Positions 34,253 through 42,635 of a stretch of 64,000 nt of DNA are shown here, piece by piece. Made by a program: the position numbers and the translations under genes. How positions within the stretch are numbered: position 1 is the stretch's first letter; each line of letters opens with the position of its first letter. Source of the stretch: Vibrio splendidus (lineage in GTDB: Bacteria; Pseudomonadota; Gammaproteobacteria; Enterobacterales; Vibrionaceae); contig NZ_LNRF01000001.1 of the NCBI RefSeq assembly GCF_001557875.1, positions 186,001 to 250,000 on the forward strand, written 5' to 3'. The notes under the pieces were generated by a model, which saw nothing but the letters and a program-made list of their open reading frames with translations, was not told the origin of the DNA and ran no database searches.

Positions 34253-34492
34253 ATGAAACTTCTAGTTCGTAACCTATCGCGCTCTACTTCTGAGCAAGAC
34301 ATCCGTGTGCTATTTTCTGAGTTCGGTTCAGTAAAAGAGTGCAGCCTAGTTTTAGACCAAGAAACTGGCGACTCAAAAGGCTTTGCTTTTGTTGAAATGC
34401 CAGAGCACGAAGAAGCGAAAGCGGCACTAAACAAGCTGAACATGACTAAGCTTGGCAAAAACACGATTCGTGTAAAAGTGGCTAACTCTTAA
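34253..34492 (+). CDS. RRM-domain RNA-binding protein
   Basis: A 79-residue single RNA-recognition motif protein. RNP2 (KLLVRNL) is at residues 2-8 and RNP1 (SKGFAFVEM) at about 42-50, both with the aromatic positions expected for RNA stacking. AAGG lies 6 nt before the ATG at 34253; a longer frame to 34220 lacks a ribosome site. Such small RRM proteins are common in vibrios and cyanobacteria and are often cold-induced; the targets are unknown. It is followed by an exceptionally long terminator stem. Confidence 0.92.
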   Translation: MKLLVRNLSRSTSEQDIRVLFSEFGSVKECSLVLDQETGDSKGFAFVEMPEHEEAKAALNKLNMTKLGKNTIRVKVANS

Positions 34493-34537
34493 TCGAGTCA
34501 CGCTTTATAAGCCGCATAGCTTAGCAGCACAGATGAT

Positions 34538-34591
34538 AAAGCCCGTAACGATATTACGTTTTCCAGCGCAATATCGTTACGGGCTTTTTGC
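34538..34591 (+). terminator. Long-stem terminator after the RRM gene
   Basis: An 18-bp perfect stem (34538-34555 and 34570-34587) with a 14-nt loop and a T-run. The A-run at its left side makes it usable on the minus strand too, for the opposing 114-aa gene at 34628. Confidence 0.92.
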
Positions 34592-34627
34592 TGCTTGCAA
34601 TTCTCTTTTCACACTATTCGAATACGC

Positions 34628-34972
34628 CTAGAGTCCTTCGTGTTCATCAATGGCACGTCTTGCTTCTGCCATTGAACATCCAGACTCCATCACCAGCTGA
34701 GCGACCGTCATCGAGGGTGTTGCCGCTAGCAGCGAAGCCAAACACACCACAGGTTTAGGCAATACTTTGTCTATCGCAATGACGATCCAACCATCTTTTT
34801 CGTGGGTTAACATCGTTTTAAATTCAACGAGTTGATCTTCTTGAGCGACCAGCAACCAATTACGTGAACGGCGAACTCGTTTCAACTGACATCCACATTC
34901 AGCTGCATTAGCCATGACTTGGCCTTTATCACTCACACGATGAACAAAACTATTTAAAGGGACGCTAAACAT
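34628..34972 (-). CDS. Putative RRF_GI-type (ribosome recycling factor family) protein
   Basis: A 114-residue protein: SFVHRVSDKGQVMANAAECGCQLKRVRRSRNWLLVAQ at the N-terminus, and a C-terminal TPSMTVAQLVMESGCSMAEARRAIDE helix-turn-helix-like part. It resembles proteins that I remember being labelled 'ribosome recycling factor family' in Vibrio genomes; it is not the classical Frr. The name comes from database annotation and does not prove function. The ribosome site is weak; residue 20 (MANAAE) is an alternative start. Confidence 0.6.
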   Translation of the reverse strand: MFSVPLNSFVHRVSDKGQVMANAAECGCQLKRVRRSRNWLLVAQEDQLVEFKTMLTHEKDGWIVIAIDKVLPKPVVCLASLLAATPSMTVAQLVMESGCSMAEARRAIDEHEGL

Positions 34973-35068
34973 AACCTATATAAGAAACTCGACACTTGGG
35001 CTCAGTATTATACCAACCGCAGCAAATAATTGTTCACCCTAGCTTATACAACAAAGCGTAACGAAAGA

Positions 35069-35554
35069 TTACCCTATGATTTCTGGCACGATCTCAGTTC
35101 TTATCACAATTTCTGTCTTGACCGAGTTCGCGATAAAACAGTTTTTGTGCGCAAAATGATGCAGTTTGTCGAGTTGTTTGGCGGTTGGCACCTTAGTGCC
35201 TGAGAACACAATGTCAGGTCGCAGAGTCACCTTAGTTACCGATGAGCGGCCTGATTCATCTTCCTCAAGTACACCTATCGCATCATCAACGTAAGACTCA
35301 ATTACGTACTTTTGTTTAGCAGCAATGCCCAAAAAAGTCAGCATATGGCAGCTAGAAAGTGCTGCAATAAACGCTTCTTCTGGATCAACATTCTCTTCAA
35401 CAGAGAGTGGCAATGGCACAACATGAGGCGATGACGACGCAGGTACAATAACGCCACCATCAAACTCCCATGTATGGCCCCGGCTATATTGATTGTCGCT
35501 AAAGGCTTCATCTTCTGATTTTTGCCAGCGAATGATCGCTCCATATTCAGACAT
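35069..35554 (-). CDS. OsmC/Ohr family protein
   Basis: A 161-residue protein of the OsmC family, which reduces organic hydroperoxides with a Cys pair. Both cysteines are present: SSCHMLTFL at about residue 68 and HKNCFIANS at about 139. AAGGGAAAGGA precedes the ATG. It is 29 bp downstream of a GFA-type gene in the same direction and may share its transcript. It belongs to the YhfA-like OsmC branch rather than Ohr, judging by the VDPEEAFIAALSSCHML wording. Confidence 0.88.
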   Translation of the reverse strand: MSEYGAIIRWQKSEDEAFSDNQYSRGHTWEFDGGVIVPASSSPHVVPLPLSVEENVDPEEAFIAALSSCHMLTFLGIAAKQKYVIESYVDDAIGVLEEDESGRSSVTKVTLRPDIVFSGTKVPTAKQLDKLHHFAHKNCFIANSVKTEIVIRTEIVPEIIG

Positions 35555-35583
35555 AATCCTTTCCCTTTTTAATGCTCAATAAA

Positions 35584-35976
35584 TTAACGATCAGCAGGAT
35601 GATTGACACCATCATTGGTCACCACATCTCCAATATCAAAAGGGTTCACCCCTTCTAAACAACCAATATTGAACCCATATTCATTTGGGCTAGAGCGACG
35701 TTGATGATGGGTATAGATACCGCAGTTTGAGCAGAAGTAATGCTTCGCGGTGTTGGTATTGAATTGATAAAGCTTGAGATGCTCTGCACCTTTGAGGATC
35801 TTGATGCCATCAAGCGCAACAGAGCCAACAATCGCGCCTCTACGACGACAGATAGAACAATCACATCGACGCGGCTTTTCTATTCCGTTGGGTAGGCTGA
35901 GTTCTAGTTCAACTGCACCACAGTGGCAGGTGGCTTTGTGAAAAGGTTGGATAACCGTGTTACCGACTACTTTCAT
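35584..35976 (-). CDS. GFA family (glutathione-dependent formaldehyde-activating-like) protein
   Basis: A 130-residue zinc protein with the full Cys set of the GFA fold: CHCG, CDCSIC and CSNCG. RCDCSICRRRGAIVGSV and YFCSNCGIYTHHQRR are typical. The ATG at 35976 has GGAGAGA just upstream; the frame continues four codons further without a start codon of normal type. The real substrate of most members is unknown, and formaldehyde activation should not be assumed. Confidence 0.87.
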   Translation of the reverse strand: MKVVGNTVIQPFHKATCHCGAVELELSLPNGIEKPRRCDCSICRRRGAIVGSVALDGIKILKGAEHLKLYQFNTNTAKHYFCSNCGIYTHHQRRSSPNEYGFNIGCLEGVNPFDIGDVVTNDGVNHPADR

Positions 35977-36157
35977 TTCTCTCTCCAATCACGTCCTTGT
36001 ATTGCACGCATCATAACCAGTTCAATGAACTCTGTCCTTAAGCTGACGTTGAGTTCGAGAGCTCCATCATGGGTTAAGAGAGGTGCCTCGGAATGGCGTG
36101 GAGAGTTTGAGGCAAGTTAAACACCCACGTCATTCCATATTGAAAAACGGAACCAAG

Positions 36158-36949
36158 TTACATAAAGAAAATTCCGAGATAAGTGATAACAACGACACCC
36201 AGAATCAGTCCAGAGAGCGACTTACTAATTATTGGCAATTGAATAAAGCTGCTTAATCGATTTGATACAGCAAAGTCCTTCCCTCCCCAATCTAAACGCT
36301 TAAAATCGAAACATAAGCTGAGAAACAGAAGGTGGCAGGCTGTCACGATACGAGCATGGAAAAAATCCTCCGCACCAATCGCTATCATAAAGGATGCAAT
36401 ATGGCAGATAGCGAGAGTAAGTTTCGGCAAAACTGAGCGATACTCCACCAACAGCAATTGAATTAACCAAAAGCCATAAATCACTTTTAATTGCCAAGGA
36501 ACCACTTCACCAAATAAGAGAATCTTGCCCTCTCCTAACAGTAAGGTTTGTTCACCCGTATATACCCAATACGCAATTGTCGCCGCGAGCACCATCGAGA
36601 TAAACATCGACAGGTAGGCCTGCTTTTTGAGTTGCACCAATACAAAACCAACAGACTGGAGGACAAAAAACACGACCAAACCTTTATCGACATACTCGAC
36701 ACTCACCCACTGACTCACCGCCATAAAACACAGTAGGTTAAACCCCATTTCGAGACCAAGGATTCGCTTTATCTCACTGGCGTTTTCGACTGGTTTTGTC
36801 AACGGCCAGAACAACACAGGCAAAACTAAAGTCAGAGCTAGTGCAAGCCAAATCGAGCTTTGCACAAGTAGATAGAAGCCACTGCCGTACACTAGGCAAA
36901 TAAGTAAAAATAGCCCGGATGATAAAGGAGAATAGACACTTGATTTCAT
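36158..36949 (-). CDS. Uncharacterised polytopic membrane protein
   Basis: A 263-residue inner-membrane protein with about eight hydrophobic helices, the last ending SLSGLILGVVVITYLGIFFM. No family recognised. Its start overlaps the stop of the FAD oxidoreductase gene (ATGA), so it is coupled to it. A membrane partner or lipid-substrate enzyme for that flavoprotein is conceivable, but this is inference from position only. Confidence 0.75.
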   Translation of the reverse strand: MKSSVYSPLSSGLFLLICLVYGSGFYLLVQSSIWLALALTLVLPVLFWPLTKPVENASEIKRILGLEMGFNLLCFMAVSQWVSVEYVDKGLVVFFVLQSVGFVLVQLKKQAYLSMFISMVLAATIAYWVYTGEQTLLLGEGKILLFGEVVPWQLKVIYGFWLIQLLLVEYRSVLPKLTLAICHIASFMIAIGAEDFFHARIVTACHLLFLSLCFDFKRLDWGGKDFAVSNRLSSFIQLPIISKSLSGLILGVVVITYLGIFFM

Positions 36950-38508
36950 CGATGCTCCTCGCGTTCAGAAGAGACACGCTCAACCAGATCTGCAGCACAT
37001 AGATTGGCAGTTTCAATGCATCGTTCCAGCGTAACGGGGACTCGCCAAGTTTGTCTTGGATCAGACAGATACTCACCGCTAAAAAAGACGTTAGAAAAGT
37101 TATTCATCGTTGTTGATAGCGAATTCTGAGCTGTTGGCTGAGTTAATGCGTGTTGCAGGACCCAATAACGGGATTGCCCACGCTCATTAGTCACCACATC
37201 GCCACAAAAGTAATCGGAATATAAGGTTTCCAATTCTTGAGGTGTCACCATTTTCGCACCAAGACCAACTCTGAAACCTTGATAAGCAGAATGGTCGAGT
37301 AAATCTAATTGCCCAAAAAGCTGGAACAGTAATTCATCCTTTACCTGCTTCTCTGTACAAGACAACATCGGCTTTTGATAAAGGAGGCCGAGCGCCTTAT
37401 CAAGATCAGTCGCTGTTACCGATAGACATGTCACCTCTCCTTCAGACGTACTTCGAGTCGTCACGTGATAACTCAATCCCCAAGGAGAATCGAGAACTAA
37501 TCCCACCGTCCTATTCTTCAATACCGAAGGGACTTGAGAGAAATAGAACTGAAACCCGTGGCTCAGTACATACTCATAATTTAATACTGAACTGATCTCT
37601 GAGAATAAAGGTTTGATAACGTGAGCGGGAAGCGCGAAGACGTAATAATCAGCTAAGACACGACAATCATTATGTAGCAGCACACTATCAATCCGAGTTC
37701 GTTTTTTATTGGGATAAATGGCTTTGGCTTTGTAGCCTAAGTGAAATTGAACGCCTTGCTTTTTAAGATGGTGAGTCAACGGATTAATAAGCGCATCACT
37801 AATCGGTTCTTTCATTCCCAAACTGTACGCGTCGGGGGCAGAGGCATGCAGTTCTCCATCTTTATTGTTGAGCAAATCCAAAATGGCCAACGCTGGCGTA
37901 TCATCCGTTGCTCCAATCCAACCTAATAAGACCGAACGAAGGAAGCCAGCAAGTCCAGGCCTAGACTCATAAGAAAAAAACTCACTAACAGGAACCCCAA
38001 GCAGTTCCTCCATCGAATACGGTTTCTGTAACCTTTGCTTAAACCAAAGCGTGTCCTTTATAGGAACTTGAGCATAAAGCATTGAATAAGCAGACTTTGC
38101 GTCATCCCATAGCTTTTCAAAGCGGGAAAAGTACCCGCGTTGAAACTGTATCGTCTTATTATTTTGCGCCCAAGAAAACTGAACCATATTCTGGGGATAC
38201 AGTGAATCTAAACAATTGCCAGACTCACGAGGAACCTCTTTAAGGAAGTTTATCAAGTTGTAGTTTTTGGCGAAAAACTGTCGATGGGTAAGCTCATGAA
38301 CCATGCCTCCCTCATCCACCGTTCCGACACATTTTCCTCCGGTGTAGAGCTCCTTATCGTAAATAGCCACATCGAAGCCTTGTTTTACACAATTATGAGC
38401 CACTGCTAAGCCAGAAATCCCAGCACCGAAAATGGCAACTTTGGGCCGCGTAGGGCCGGTGCTAACACCGACCTCACTTTCACTCTCATTGACATAATGA
38501 CAGGTCAT
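36946..38508 (-). CDS. FAD-dependent oxidoreductase of the amine oxidase/phytoene desaturase-like group
   Basis: A 520-residue flavoprotein. After a 22-residue leader the FAD loop VAIFGAGISGLAVAHNC appears, then YDKELYTGGKCVG (GG doublet) and a C-terminal NVFFSGEYLSDPRQTWRVPVTLERCIETA that resembles the FAD-binding end of phytoene desaturase-like and hydroxysqualene dehydroxylase-like proteins. AAGGAG precedes the ATG. It lies in a three-gene minus-strand operon between a small exported protein and a membrane protein. The substrate is unknown; no carotenoid or hopanoid synthesis genes are visible nearby. Confidence 0.8.
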   Translation of the reverse strand: MTCHYVNESESEVGVSTGPTRPKVAIFGAGISGLAVAHNCVKQGFDVAIYDKELYTGGKCVGTVDEGGMVHELTHRQFFAKNYNLINFLKEVPRESGNCLDSLYPQNMVQFSWAQNNKTIQFQRGYFSRFEKLWDDAKSAYSMLYAQVPIKDTLWFKQRLQKPYSMEELLGVPVSEFFSYESRPGLAGFLRSVLLGWIGATDDTPALAILDLLNNKDGELHASAPDAYSLGMKEPISDALINPLTHHLKKQGVQFHLGYKAKAIYPNKKRTRIDSVLLHNDCRVLADYYVFALPAHVIKPLFSEISSVLNYEYVLSHGFQFYFSQVPSVLKNRTVGLVLDSPWGLSYHVTTRSTSEGEVTCLSVTATDLDKALGLLYQKPMLSCTEKQVKDELLFQLFGQLDLLDHSAYQGFRVGLGAKMVTPQELETLYSDYFCGDVVTNERGQSRYWVLQHALTQPTAQNSLSTTMNNFSNVFFSGEYLSDPRQTWRVPVTLERCIETANLCAADLVERVSSEREEHR

Positions 38509-38522
38509 ATTTTCTCCTTAAA

Positions 38523-38927
38523 CTATCGGTTCAAGATGACATGATTCGCGAGCTCTAAACGATATAGGTCGTGATTCGGAAGCTGATTCAATACTGGGTT
38601 GATGTCTAATTCAAACGGACTATTAGCCAGTGAACGACACATAATTAGGTCATCCCCAACAATCATCACTTTCGGTGTCGCACCCTCCCAGACAAGTTGT
38701 GCCGATAGGTTTAGATCACTGATATTAATTCCGCAATCGTAAGTGCGAGAATGCAAAATACCATTTTCTATTTCGTATCCACCAACTAACGCGATTGGAT
38801 GCTGAACGGTCGGAAAGACTATCGACTCATTCACCTCAGTAGTTTGTTGAGTTGGGAAAGTTATAGCGTCTTCGGCGTGAACAAAAGAAGCAGCAAGAAG
38901 GGTCACGAAGCCAAGAACGTTTTTCAT
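38523..38927 (-). CDS. Small exported hypothetical protein
   Basis: A 134-residue protein with a signal peptide (about 1-18, MKNVLGFVTLLAASFVHA-ED). The mature part has CGINISDLNLSAQLVWEG and a second Cys (LIMCRSL), which suggests a periplasmic disulfide. No family recognised. GGAG precedes the ATG. It is the first gene of the operon with the FAD oxidoreductase, 14 bp upstream of it. Confidence 0.72.
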   Translation of the reverse strand: MKNVLGFVTLLAASFVHAEDAITFPTQQTTEVNESIVFPTVQHPIALVGGYEIENGILHSRTYDCGINISDLNLSAQLVWEGATPKVMIVGDDLIMCRSLANSPFELDINPVLNQLPNHDLYRLELANHVILNR

Positions 38928-39554
38928 TATATTTCTCCATTATTATATTTATTAGCGGGAATGTTCCCAAATGAGAATCTATCTCAAATTCAATGTCACA
39001 ACTATTGGCTTATGTATTTTAATTCTGTGAGAGATACACCATTGATAGGGAAGGCGACAAAAAATAAAAAACTGATAAATATTAGATGGTTAAATAGATA
39101 AAAAAGACAACAAATGACCAAATGGGTAGAAGAAGAGCTCTACGAGAGTTTCTTTGACGTCGTGATTTATTCAGGCTCTGGATGAGGGAATTAATAAACC
39201 TGAATAATTACATGCGCTTTAAATCATAAAAAGCTCAAATAACAACTCAAAGGCTTCCTTACTAACACATTGATTATTAATATTTTATAAAACAGGACAA
39301 TCTCTCACCTAAACTTGCGAGAAGACAGCTTGATCTTTCCTTCCGACCTCTATTTTTAGCAGCAAAAGGGGATTACATAGGAGGATATATTTCAATATGG
39401 ATGAAGTACGAACGTGTGACGAACAGAGGAGGAATGGTGTCATTTTCGATGAAGAGATCTTTTCACTGACAGACCTCTTATCATAAACATTTGCCGCCAG
39501 ACAAAGCTGGCCAGCATTGGGGCTTCACTATTGATAAATTAACAATAATTGTTC
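38928..39554. other. Long AT-rich intergenic region
   Basis: About 630 bp without a clear gene, between the minus-strand FAD operon start and the end of a LysR gene. It must hold the FAD operon promoter near 38940-39000. Plus-strand frames at 38799 and 39115 (23 codons) lack ribosome sites. A 29-codon frame at 39397 has a strong Shine-Dalgarno and is listed separately. Composition is more AT-rich than the flanks. Confidence 0.5.
39397..39486 (+). CDS. Candidate small ORF, 29 aa
   Basis: MDEVRTCDEQRRNGVIFDEE and nine further residues end at TAA. TAGGAGG at 39378-39384 is near-perfect but 12 nt upstream, longer than optimal. The peptide is hydrophilic and acidic. It could equally be a remnant or chance. 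Confidence 0.25.
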   Translation: MDEVRTCDEQRRNGVIFDEEIFSLTDLLS

Positions 39555-40484
39555 TCAGCTTGACCTCTCGACCAAACCAATGAAGTTCTCAAGAAGATAA
39601 TCCAAAAACAGCCGAATACGTTTCGGCTGATATTTCTTGCTGATGTACACCACACTCAAGTCGGCGCTCGATACTGAAGTCGAGGTGTTAAAGTTCTTCA
39701 TGTAGCCATTAAGCAAAGTCACAAGGCGTTGGTTATTGATGTCATCTTGCACATCCAAAATGGATTTCAGTGCAATCCCCTCGCCTTGTAACGCCCAATA
39801 ACGAATCACTTCGCCATCGTCCGAAAAGCGTTTGGGTACAACCGTTACGGCTTTCTTTGTGTCATGGTCTTGAAAGTGCCAAGTCTTGAGTTCTTCATTG
39901 CTGCGCAGCATCGCCAGACACGCATGATCAACCAAATCTTGTGGTGTTAACGGTGTTCCATGTTTAGCAAGATATTCAGGAGAAGCGCACAACACGCGGC
40001 GACTCGGAGATAAACGTCTGGATATCAAGCTGCTGTCGACCAACTCGCCGTAGCGGATCACGATGTCCATGCCTGATTCGGCGATATTCGATAGGTTATC
40101 GTTCAAATACAGGTAAGGAATCACATCTGGATACTGCTGACAAAATTCCGACAAAATAGGAAGGATGTACTGCTTTCCGATATCTTTAGGTGCCGCAATC
40201 TTTAATGGGCCTTTAACCTCTTTGACGCCATTTTGAATCAGGTTTTCGGCCTCGCTGACATTATCCAATATTTCCAGACATGCCTTGTGATACAGCTCCC
40301 CAGAGTCAGTTAGAGACACATGTCTTGTGCTTCGGTTCAGCAGTTTCACACCATAACGCTCTTCCAACGCCTGAAGCCTTGCTGTCATGGTCGCAGGAGA
40401 AAGCCCTAACTCTCGCCCCGCCGCTGCTAACCCGTGATGCTTAACAATGCTCACGAACATCGCCATATCTGAAAACTTGTCCAT
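39555..40484 (-). CDS. LysR-family transcriptional regulator (CrgA/DmlR-like group)
   Basis: A 309-residue LysR regulator. The winged helix is at residues 1-60 (MFVSIVKHHGLAAAGRELGLSPATMTARLQALEERYGVKLLNRSTR), typical of the large group that regulates a divergent oxidoreductase gene. AGGAGAGG precedes the ATG. It is divergent from the SDR-MFS-ene reductase genes, with 116 bp between starts, so it probably controls them in response to an electrophile or quinone (inference). Confidence 0.9.
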   Translation of the reverse strand: MDKFSDMAMFVSIVKHHGLAAAGRELGLSPATMTARLQALEERYGVKLLNRSTRHVSLTDSGELYHKACLEILDNVSEAENLIQNGVKEVKGPLKIAAPKDIGKQYILPILSEFCQQYPDVIPYLYLNDNLSNIAESGMDIVIRYGELVDSSLISRRLSPSRRVLCASPEYLAKHGTPLTPQDLVDHACLAMLRSNEELKTWHFQDHDTKKAVTVVPKRFSDDGEVIRYWALQGEGIALKSILDVQDDINNQRLVTLLNGYMKNFNTSTSVSSADLSVVYISKKYQPKRIRLFLDYLLENFIGLVERSS

Positions 40485-40600
40485 TCACCTCTCCTACTAT
40501 TCAGTTAATCCGAATAATGATTTTATATTTTAGCCAATTATCAAATTTAGTCGAATAAATATAATGACAACCATCAGCAGAACACGCAGGAATTCAGAAC

Positions 40601-41284
40601 ATGAACAACGAACTTACAAACCAAGAAAAGCACACTTTTGTCATCATTGGTGGCACATCAGGTATCGGCAAAGAATTAGCGATGCAATTGAGAAACGACA
40701 ACAACACAGTACACATTGCCAGTCGACATACAGGTGTGGACATCAGCAATGAAAAGTCGATTTGTGAATACTTTGAATCCATTGGTCCCTTCGATCATTT
40801 AGTCGTGACAGCGGGATCATCCGCTCCGGCGGGAAAGGTGACAGACGTTGCGATTGAAGATGCAAAAACAGCATTTGATACCAAATTTTGGGGCAGCTTA
40901 AACGTTGCTAAGCATGTTGCGCGTTACATGAAGCCCAACGGCTCTATCACACTTACCACAGGCATGTTGTCACGCAAAGTGGTCGCAGGCACTTACGTAA
41001 AAACAGCCATCAACGCCGCACTTGAAAGCGTCACTAAGGTGCTTGCGAAAGAACTCGCACCAATTCGAGTGAACGCCGTAAGCCCAGGCTTAACCATGAC
41101 AACAGCCTACAAAAACATGGACGACACAGCTCGCTCAGCCATGTACGACAATGCCAAAAACAATTTACCCGCAGGCAAGGTTGGCGAAGCTTCAGAAATC
41201 GCGATGGGTTACCTGCTCGCGATTAATAACCCATACGTGACTGGCTCAATCATCGACATCGATGGCGGTGCTCTACTCGGCTAA
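40601..41284 (+). CDS. Short-chain dehydrogenase/reductase (YciK/CsgA-like small SDR)
   Basis: A 227-residue SDR with the cofactor loop GGTSGIGKELA at about 17-27, the strand HLVVTAGSSAPAG, a catalytic-region TLTTGMLSRKVVAGTYVKTAINAAL in which the usual Ser-Tyr pair is replaced in part by Thr/Tyr, and a C-terminal NPYVTGSIIDIDGGALLG. AGGA precedes the ATG. It is the first of three plus-strand genes (SDR, MFS, ene reductase) divergent from the LysR regulator. Confidence 0.88.
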   Translation: MNNELTNQEKHTFVIIGGTSGIGKELAMQLRNDNNTVHIASRHTGVDISNEKSICEYFESIGPFDHLVVTAGSSAPAGKVTDVAIEDAKTAFDTKFWGSLNVAKHVARYMKPNGSITLTTGMLSRKVVAGTYVKTAINAALESVTKVLAKELAPIRVNAVSPGLTMTTAYKNMDDTARSAMYDNAKNNLPAGKVGEASEIAMGYLLAINNPYVTGSIIDIDGGALLG

Positions 41285-41367
41285 CACTCCGCAAAGAAGC
41301 AAAGAACAATCGTTAGGGCGTGTATCTAAACGTCCTAACAAACAAGAATTAACACAGGTACTTCACA

Positions 41368-42576
41368 ATGAAATCAGAAGCGATCCATAAAGAAAAGATC
41401 CCATTCCAAGTTTGGATACTGACACTCGCAGCTTTTGCCATCGGCACCGCTGAGTTTGTTATTGCAGGCATCCTGCCACAAATTGCCATATCCCTTTCGA
41501 TCACCGAAGGTCAAGCTGGCTACCTAATCAGTGCTTACGCATTGGCTATCGTTATTGGTGGCCCGATCTTAACCATCTACCTCGCACGTTTTAACAAAAA
41601 GATGGTACTGATTGGCTTAATGGCTTTGTTCATCATCGGCAATATCTTGTCAGCCTTAGCTCCAAGCTATCCACTTCTACTTGCAAGCCGCGTTATCGCA
41701 GGCTTAGTGCAAGGTCCTTTCTATGGCATAGGTGCAGTTGTCGCGACCAATTTAGTGTCTGAGAAAATGGCAGGTCGTGCTGTTGGTCAGATGTTCGCTG
41801 GCTTAACACTCGCTAACGTTCTAGGGGTTCCCGCAGGTACTTGGGTGAGCTTGCAATTCGGTTGGCACACCACTTTCTTTACCGTGGCAGCACTTGGCAC
41901 CATCGCCATGATTTCAATCTTAACGTCAATAAAATCTTCAGGTCACAGCGAAGCGAAAGACATCAAAACTCAGCTGTTGGCATTCAAAAATCCAATGCTT
42001 CTCATCAGCTTGGCGATCACCGCTTTTGCTTGGTCTGGCTTCATGACGCTTTACGGCTACCTTGCGCCTATCGCCATGCACATCACGGGTTACGGTCAAG
42101 AGTCAGTAACTTGGATCTTAGTGATTGTTGGTGTCGGCTTAATCATCGGTAACACCTTGGGCGGCCGCTCTTCTGACAAAGGTTTAGGCAAAGCATCGAT
42201 GTTTTGGGCTATCGCGATGATCGTTTCATTGGTAGTGGTTGGCCTTGTTGTAGACAACAAAATCCTATTCGTTGCCGCTGCATTTGTCTTTGGTATTGCA
42301 TCATTTGCCAATGTTCCTGCTATGCAGCTTCGAGTAATGAACAACGGTGGCGAAGGCCAAGAGCTAGCAGCAACCGCGAATATCTCAGCGTTTAACTTGG
42401 CCAATGCCTTTGGTGGATTCCTTGGCGGCATGGTACTCGACAGCCAACTAGGCGCAGGCATGATTCCATTCGCAGCCGTTGTTGTCCCTGTTATTGGTTT
42501 GCTGCTTATTGCGAAAGCCAACCGAGCTGAAAAGCCACAGAGCAACTCTATTTTCAGCCCAGCAGAAAGCAAATAA
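41368..42576 (+). CDS. MFS transporter, DHA1 family (AraJ/YdhP-like)
   Basis: A 402-residue inner-membrane transporter with 12 predicted helices. The N-terminus FAIGTAEFVIAGILPQIA is the characteristic motif of the AraJ/PbuE/NepI branch of drug:H+ antiporters, and RVIAGLVQGPFYGIGAVVA is the second-helix motif. It probably exports a small toxic compound or sugar-like efflux substrate. It lies 83 bp after the SDR gene and 59 bp before the ene reductase gene. Confidence 0.9.
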   Translation: MKSEAIHKEKIPFQVWILTLAAFAIGTAEFVIAGILPQIAISLSITEGQAGYLISAYALAIVIGGPILTIYLARFNKKMVLIGLMALFIIGNILSALAPSYPLLLASRVIAGLVQGPFYGIGAVVATNLVSEKMAGRAVGQMFAGLTLANVLGVPAGTWVSLQFGWHTTFFTVAALGTIAMISILTSIKSSGHSEAKDIKTQLLAFKNPMLLISLAITAFAWSGFMTLYGYLAPIAMHITGYGQESVTWILVIVGVGLIIGNTLGGRSSDKGLGKASMFWAIAMIVSLVVVGLVVDNKILFVAAAFVFGIASFANVPAMQLRVMNNGGEGQELAATANISAFNLANAFGGFLGGMVLDSQLGAGMIPFAAVVVPVIGLLLIAKANRAEKPQSNSIFSPAESK

Positions 42577-42635
42577 CGCGACTTATCGCCCCAATAAAAA
42601 ACTAAAAAACACCGAATTAAAACAAGGTAGATACC

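Noticed and set aside
38799..39101. Plus-strand 100-codon ORF over the small exported-protein gene
   Set aside because: Its first third is antisense to a coding sequence with a clear signal peptide and ribosome site, and the rest runs through AT-rich intergenic DNA.
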